Source: Actinomycetes bacterium (GTDB lineage Bacteria > Actinomycetota > Acidimicrobiia > Spongiisociales > UBA5794). From it: a DNA stretch of 9,686 bases. This document shows, one piece after another, positions 6,327 through 9,686 of this stretch (within the stretch, counting starts at the first letter, position 1; every line of letters starts with the position of its first letter). Made by a program: the position numbers and the translations under genes. Location: NCBI GenBank assembly GCA_024275815.1, contig JAJRYI010000019.1:1-9686 (forward strand). Direction: 5' to 3'. The notes beneath the pieces were generated by a model. That model did no database searches and was not told the origin of the DNA. It saw nothing but the letters and a program-made list of their open reading frames with translations.

Positions 6327-6883
6327 GTCACACGAGTGATGTACCCACCGGTGCGGGTGTCCACCTTGACGACGTCACCCTGCTCGACGAAGAGCGGTGC
6401 CTGGATGACGCGCCCGGTCGAGAGTGTGACGGGTTTGGTCGCACCAGAGACCCTGTCCCCTTTGACACCGGGCTCTGCGAACGTGACCTCGAGTTCCACG
6501 GACGCCGGAAGCTCGATATCGACGGGGGTCCCTTCGAACATGGCGATTCTGACGGTCATCCCGTCCGAGAGGAAGTCTGCGTTGCCACCTACGAGATCGA
6601 AGGAGACGTTCATCTGCTCGTAGGTCTCTCCGTCCATGAAGTTGAAGCCCATGTCGTCTTTGTACAGGAACGTGTAGTCCCCTCGATCGATACGTGCCTT
6701 CGGGACGTTCTCCCCGGCCCGGAACGTCTTGTCGAGGACGGCGCCTGTGCGGACGTTCTTCAACTTCATACGAACGAACGCCTTCCCCTTCCCCGGCTTG
6801 ACGTGTTGGGATTCCACTACGGAGAAGAGGCCTTCGGGTAGGTTCAATGCCATGCCTGGTCGTACGTCGTTGGTAGAGATCAT
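6323..6883 (-). CDS. efp: Translation elongation factor P
   Basis: EF-P binds between the P and E sites of the ribosome and relieves stalling at consecutive prolines. At 186 residues it has the standard three-domain layout. The N-terminal KOW-like domain carries the functional loop HVKPGKGKAF (27-36, tip lysine K32). A central OB domain follows. The C-terminal OB domain carries the family signature (GATKPVTLSTGRVIQAPLF and GDVVKVDTRTGGY near the end). Known actinobacterial EF-Ps have a PGKGP tip that works without modification; here it is PGKGK. No lysine-modifying enzyme (EpmA, EarP, YmfI) is in the window. The start is firm: AGGAGGA seven bases before the ATG, within the 31-base gap after aroB. 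Confidence 0.97.
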   Translation of the reverse strand: MISTNDVRPGMALNLPEGLFSVVESQHVKPGKGKAFVRMKLKNVRTGAVLDKTFRAGENVPKARIDRGDYTFLYKDDMGFNFMDGETYEQMNVSFDLVGGNADFLSDGMTVRIAMFEGTPVDIELPASVELEVTFAEPGVKGDRVSGATKPVTLSTGRVIQAPLFVEQGDVVKVDTRTGGYITRVT

Positions 6884-6914
6884 GGCGGAGTCCTCCTGGG
6901 CGGGTTAGCGGCGT

Positions 6915-7961
6915 CTATGCGAGGTCGATGCCTGCGAGGGCGGCTCGTACGGTAGCGTCGTTCGGGTGTATGAGCACAGGCGATCCGAACTCTTCCAGGA
7001 GCACCATTCGTAGCCCTCCCGAATCTCGTTTCTTGTCCAACGCCATCATCGCTCTCACCGCCTCGGCTTCTGCCTCTGGAGCTGTGAGCGGGAGTCCCAT
7101 CTTCGCCAACACGTCACGTTGTCGCGTGGAGCCGGTGAAGTCCAGGTGGTGGGCAGCGGCGTGACCGGCTGCGACCATCCCGATGGCAACCGCTTCTCCG
7201 TGGGGTCGCCCGGTGGTGGACTCGATCGCGTGCCCAACGGTGTGGCCGTAGTTGAGGATCGCCCGTGAACCACGCTCCGTGAAGTCCTCGTTCACGACTC
7301 CTACTTTGACGGCAACGGAACGGTTGACGATGTCCTCGAGGTCGGTGTCGATCCCGTCTGCCTCGAAGGCCTCGATGATCTGCGTATCTGCGATGAACCC
7401 GGTCTTGACCGCTTCTGCCGCTCCGATGATCTTGTGTCGCCGGGGAAGCGCATCGATCGTATCGATGTCGACGATCACCGCTTCAGGATGTGAGAAGACC
7501 CCGGCGAGGTTCTTTCCGTCGACGTTGACTGCCGTCTTGCCTCCGATCGCCGCATCGACCGCTGCCAGGAGTGTGGTCGCGACGTACATCGCCGATACGC
7601 CGCGCAGATAGGTTGCAGCGATGAAGCCGGTGACATCGGTGAGCGCTCCCCCGCCGACACCGATCACTATGTCGTCCCTGGTGAACCTGGCACCGTTGAG
7701 GAAGCGGTAGACGTCTTCGACGACACCGAGTTGCTTCGCCTCCTCACCGTCGGGCAGTGTGTAACCGGACACTTCGTACCCGGCACCCTGCAGATCGTTC
7801 GCGAGGCGTTCGGCGAGGCGAACCGTCGAGGGCTGGCAGAGGACGGCTACTCGTTGACCGGCACGTCGTGTGAGCAGCTCAGGGAGCATGCTCGAGACTC
7901 CACGGCCGACCAGGATCGTCGATACAGGCTCATCGCCCCTCCAGATTACGTGCCTACGCAT
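6915..7961 (-). CDS. aroB: 3-dehydroquinate synthase
   Basis: AroB turns DAHP into 3-dehydroquinate, the second shikimate step, using NAD and a divalent metal. In the 348-residue protein the NAD-binding and active-site segments are in order: PDGEEAK (70-76), GGGALTDVTGFIAATYLRGV (103-122), TTLLAAVDAAIGGKTAVNV (129-147), GKNLAGVF (149-156). The metal-ligand residues fit E183 (GAAEAVKTG), H240 (NYGHTVGH) and H254 (GRPHGEAV). The GGGAxTDVxGF form is like that of mycobacterial AroB. The ATG at 7961 lies inside aroK, overlapping it by 16 bases, with GGGAGG seven bases upstream. No aroQ or pepQ follows, unlike corynebacteria, where they sit between aroB and efp. Confidence 0.97.
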   Translation of the reverse strand: MRRHVIWRGDEPVSTILVGRGVSSMLPELLTRRAGQRVAVLCQPSTVRLAERLANDLQGAGYEVSGYTLPDGEEAKQLGVVEDVYRFLNGARFTRDDIVIGVGGGALTDVTGFIAATYLRGVSAMYVATTLLAAVDAAIGGKTAVNVDGKNLAGVFSHPEAVIVDIDTIDALPRRHKIIGAAEAVKTGFIADTQIIEAFEADGIDTDLEDIVNRSVAVKVGVVNEDFTERGSRAILNYGHTVGHAIESTTGRPHGEAVAIGMVAAGHAAAHHLDFTGSTRQRDVLAKMGLPLTAPEAEAEAVRAMMALDKKRDSGGLRMVLLEEFGSPVLIHPNDATVRAALAGIDLA

Positions 7962-8443
7962 TCCATGACCTCCCTCGTGATCTCGTCCATGTCTCGTGAC
8001 GTGGTGTCGACGATGATGTCGGCAGCGGCTCGATAGACCTCTTGTCGTGCGACCGCTATCCGTTCGATGTCACCTTCGCCGGCGAGCAGAGGCCGATCCT
8101 GGGACGCTTGTGAGAGGCGATCGATGAGGGCTTCGGGTGCAGCGGTGAGCAGAACCATCGTTCCCGTCGCCCGCATGGCCGCGATGTTGTCCTGGTCGAG
8201 GACGACGCCTCCTCCGGTCGACACGACGCTGGCAGGACCTTTCGCGATCGTGCGGATCATGGAAGCTTCGAGTTGACGGAACACGGCTTCGCCTTCGCCG
8301 AACAGGTCGTCGATCTCCTTGCCGGTTCGGGTGACGATCCACTCGTCGACGTCGATGAACGGCATACCTATCGCCGTAGCGAGACGCGCTCCCACTGTGG
8401 TCTTGCCCGTTCCCATCATGCCGATCAGCCAGACGTGTTTCAT
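7946..8443 (-). CDS. aroK: Shikimate kinase
   Basis: AroK phosphorylates shikimate with ATP, giving shikimate 3-phosphate. The 165-residue length is typical. The Walker A loop is GMMGTGKTT (8-16). Shikimate-binding residues appear as D33 in DVDE, R56 in VFRQLE, the GGG of STGGGVV (77-79) and R133 in the region after the lid. The lid carries R117 in SQDRPLL. The start is firm: MKHVWLIG fits the family, and the ATG overlaps the aroC stop by one base (TGATG). There is no good Shine-Dalgarno in front, so reinitiation after aroC is likely. Confidence 0.96.
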   Translation of the reverse strand: MKHVWLIGMMGTGKTTVGARLATAIGMPFIDVDEWIVTRTGKEIDDLFGEGEAVFRQLEASMIRTIAKGPASVVSTGGGVVLDQDNIAAMRATGTMVLLTAAPEALIDRLSQASQDRPLLAGEGDIERIAVARQEVYRAAADIIVDTTSRDMDEITREVMECVGT

Positions 8444-9600
8444 CAGAACGATGCAATGCGTGTCCGGTAGGCGTCACAGTTCGCACGTAGATCGCCCACA
8501 GTGTCGCCACCGAAGGACCTCGTGACCTCGTTGGCGAGGACGTAGGCCACCATCTGTTCTGCGACGACGCCGGCCGCCGGCACCGCGCAGACGTCGCTGC
8601 GTTCCCTGAACGCTTTCGCTTCCTGCCTGGTGGTCACGTCGACCGTATCGAGGGCACGCATGAGCGTCGCGATGGGTTTCATGTACGCGGTCACCCGGAG
8701 AACGTCCCCTGTGGTCATGCCACCTTCGAGGCCGCCGGCGCGGTTCGTGCGCCGGGCGTAGGATTCGTCGGCCCAGATGATCTCATCGTGGGCTTTGGAG
8801 CCTCGCGATCGAGCCTGGGTGAGACCATCGCCGATCTCGACGGCTTTGATCGCCTGGATGGACATGAGCGCACCCGCAAGGAGTCCATCGAGTTTCCTGT
8901 CCCAGTGCACGTGACTTCCGAGTCCGGCCGGAAGACCGTAGCTCAGAACTTCCACGGCACCACCGAGCGTGTCGCGGTCGGCCTTCGCCGACTCGATCTC
9001 AGCGATCATCTCAGATTCTGCCTCTGCATCGAAGACCCGGACCTGTGAAGAATCGATCTTCGCGAGGTCTCCAGGTACCGGCAGGTCGAGACCACCCGGC
9101 ACGGTCACCGAGCCGATGGCGGTCACGTGCGACAAGACCTCGACTCCGACCTCGCCGAGCAACTGCTTGGAGAGGTAGCCGACGATGGTGCGTGCAGCGG
9201 TTTCACGTGCGGAGGCCCTTTCGAGGATGTCTCGTGCATCGTGTGTGTCGTACTTCATCATCCCGACGAGGTCGGCGTGACCGGGCCTCGGCGTCGTTTC
9301 GACCTTCGTCGCAGTGCCACCAGGGTCGGGTGACATCTCCTCCTGCCAACGGGGCCACTCTGTGTTGCGTATGAGCACGCTCACCGGTCCGCCGAGGGTC
9401 CGCCCGAAGCGAATCCCGCCGAGGATCTCGACCTCGTCCTTCTCGAGGCGCATCCGCGGTCCCCGACCGAACCCGAGCCTGCGACGTGCGAGCTCACCCG
9501 AGATGCCGTCCGACGTCACCGTCACGCCGGACGGGAGTCCTTCAACGGTCGCGACGAGGCCGGGGCCGTGGGACTCTCCCGATGTGATGAAGCGCAGCAT
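8443..9600 (-). CDS. aroC: Chorismate synthase
   Basis: AroC removes phosphate from EPSP to give chorismate, the branch point to aromatic amino acids and folate, using reduced FMN. The 385-residue protein contains the three family signatures: GESHGPGLVATVEGLPSG (8-25, H11), RASARETAARTIVG (128-141) and RSDVCAVPAAGVVAEQMVAYVL (334-355). Also present are GFGRGPRM (43-50), RPGHADL with H108, and NRAGGLEGGMTTG (286-298). The frame remains open to an ATG at 9669, but family members begin at MLRF(I/L)TxGESHG, which sets the start at 9600. No Shine-Dalgarno is visible; a TANNNT box at the right distance suggests a leaderless message. First gene of the aro-efp-nusB block. Confidence 0.97.
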   Translation of the reverse strand: MLRFITSGESHGPGLVATVEGLPSGVTVTSDGISGELARRRLGFGRGPRMRLEKDEVEILGGIRFGRTLGGPVSVLIRNTEWPRWQEEMSPDPGGTATKVETTPRPGHADLVGMMKYDTHDARDILERASARETAARTIVGYLSKQLLGEVGVEVLSHVTAIGSVTVPGGLDLPVPGDLAKIDSSQVRVFDAEAESEMIAEIESAKADRDTLGGAVEVLSYGLPAGLGSHVHWDRKLDGLLAGALMSIQAIKAVEIGDGLTQARSRGSKAHDEIIWADESYARRTNRAGGLEGGMTTGDVLRVTAYMKPIATLMRALDTVDVTTRQEAKAFRERSDVCAVPAAGVVAEQMVAYVLANEVTRSFGGDTVGDLRANCDAYRTRIASF

Positions 9601-9608
9601 GAACCGAC

Positions 9609-9614
9609 AGGCTA
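9609..9614 (-). promoter_or_regulatory. Possible -10 box for a leaderless aroC transcript
   Basis: TAGCCT on the minus strand ends eight bases before the aroC ATG. A start six to nine bases downstream would fall at or within two bases of the ATG, the leaderless pattern common in Actinomycetota. It also accounts for the missing Shine-Dalgarno. No clear -35 box. Confidence 0.35.
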
Positions 9615-9651
9615 GTGCCGCCGGTGCGGTCGGGCGCTTCGATGCTCGCGC

Positions 9652-9686
9652 TAGATTCGGCACATGCATCCCAACATGGGCCCAAC
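9652..9686 (+). other. Possible divergent promoter and start of a rightward gene
   Basis: On the plus strand TAGATT (9652-9657), a good -10 match, is followed after six bases by ATG at 9664, reading MHPNMGP to the window edge. The spacing would again suit a leaderless message. Only seven codons are visible and no product can be named. The alternative is that this is simply sequence upstream of aroC. Confidence 0.2.

Noticed and set aside
9601..9669. AroC extended by 23 residues to an ATG at 9669
   Set aside because: Chorismate synthases begin at MLRFxTxGESHG; the extension has no Shine-Dalgarno and would overlap the promoter-like segment.
1..9686. A search for a novel defence, mobile or CRISPR-type system
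   Set aside because: All coding space is taken by core metabolic, translation and transcription genes. No direct-repeat arrays, transposase, integrase, tRNA or toxin-antitoxin pair was seen.

Overview
This is a GC-rich, densely packed chromosomal segment in which every convincing gene lies on the minus strand. It carries two housekeeping blocks end to end. Read in the direction of transcription (right to left) they are aroC-aroK-aroB-efp-nusB, then a 263-base gap, then pyrR-pyrB-pyrC-carA-carB, with carB running off the left edge. This join of the shikimate block and the pyr operon through efp-nusB is known from Actinomycetota such as corynebacteria. The proteins fit that phylum (AroB with a GGGAxTDVxGF loop, an actinobacterial-type CarA and PyrC). 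Several details differ from the textbook members: no aroQ or pepQ between aroB and efp, a PGKGK rather than PGKGP tip in EF-P, a short NusB and a long insertion in CarA. An uncultured or early-branching actinobacterial lineage is therefore my best guess, as inference.

Right block (5934-9600): chorismate synthase, shikimate kinase and 3-dehydroquinate synthase supply three of the seven shikimate-pathway steps. EF-P (rescue of ribosomes stalled at polyproline) and NusB (transcription antitermination) follow. The junctions are a 1-base overlap, a 16-base overlap, a 31-base gap holding a strong Shine-Dalgarno, and a 4-base overlap. aroC has no Shine-Dalgarno but has a TANNNT box at leaderless spacing. 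A possible divergent leaderless start lies at the right edge.

Gap (5671-5933): the nusB-proximal part is a nested inverted-repeat region. The pyr-proximal part is a complete regulatory leader. It has a possible -10 box, a near-perfect PyrR-binding hairpin (core GGUC-CUGUGA-GGCC), a short leader ORF with its own Shine-Dalgarno, a 9-bp intrinsic terminator with a U-rich tail, and then the pyrR Shine-Dalgarno. The 3' half of the PyrR hairpin can pair with the 5' arm of the terminator, which makes the antiterminator of a classical PyrR attenuator.

Left block (1-5670): PyrR senses UMP; carbamoyl-phosphate synthetase (CarA/CarB), aspartate transcarbamoylase (PyrB) and dihydroorotase (PyrC) carry out the first three steps of de novo pyrimidine synthesis. 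All four junctions are 4- or 8-base stop/start overlaps, so the block should be translated as one coupled unit. I found no mobile element, CRISPR array, tRNA, rRNA or defence-type system. The most interesting part of the window is the pyr leader.
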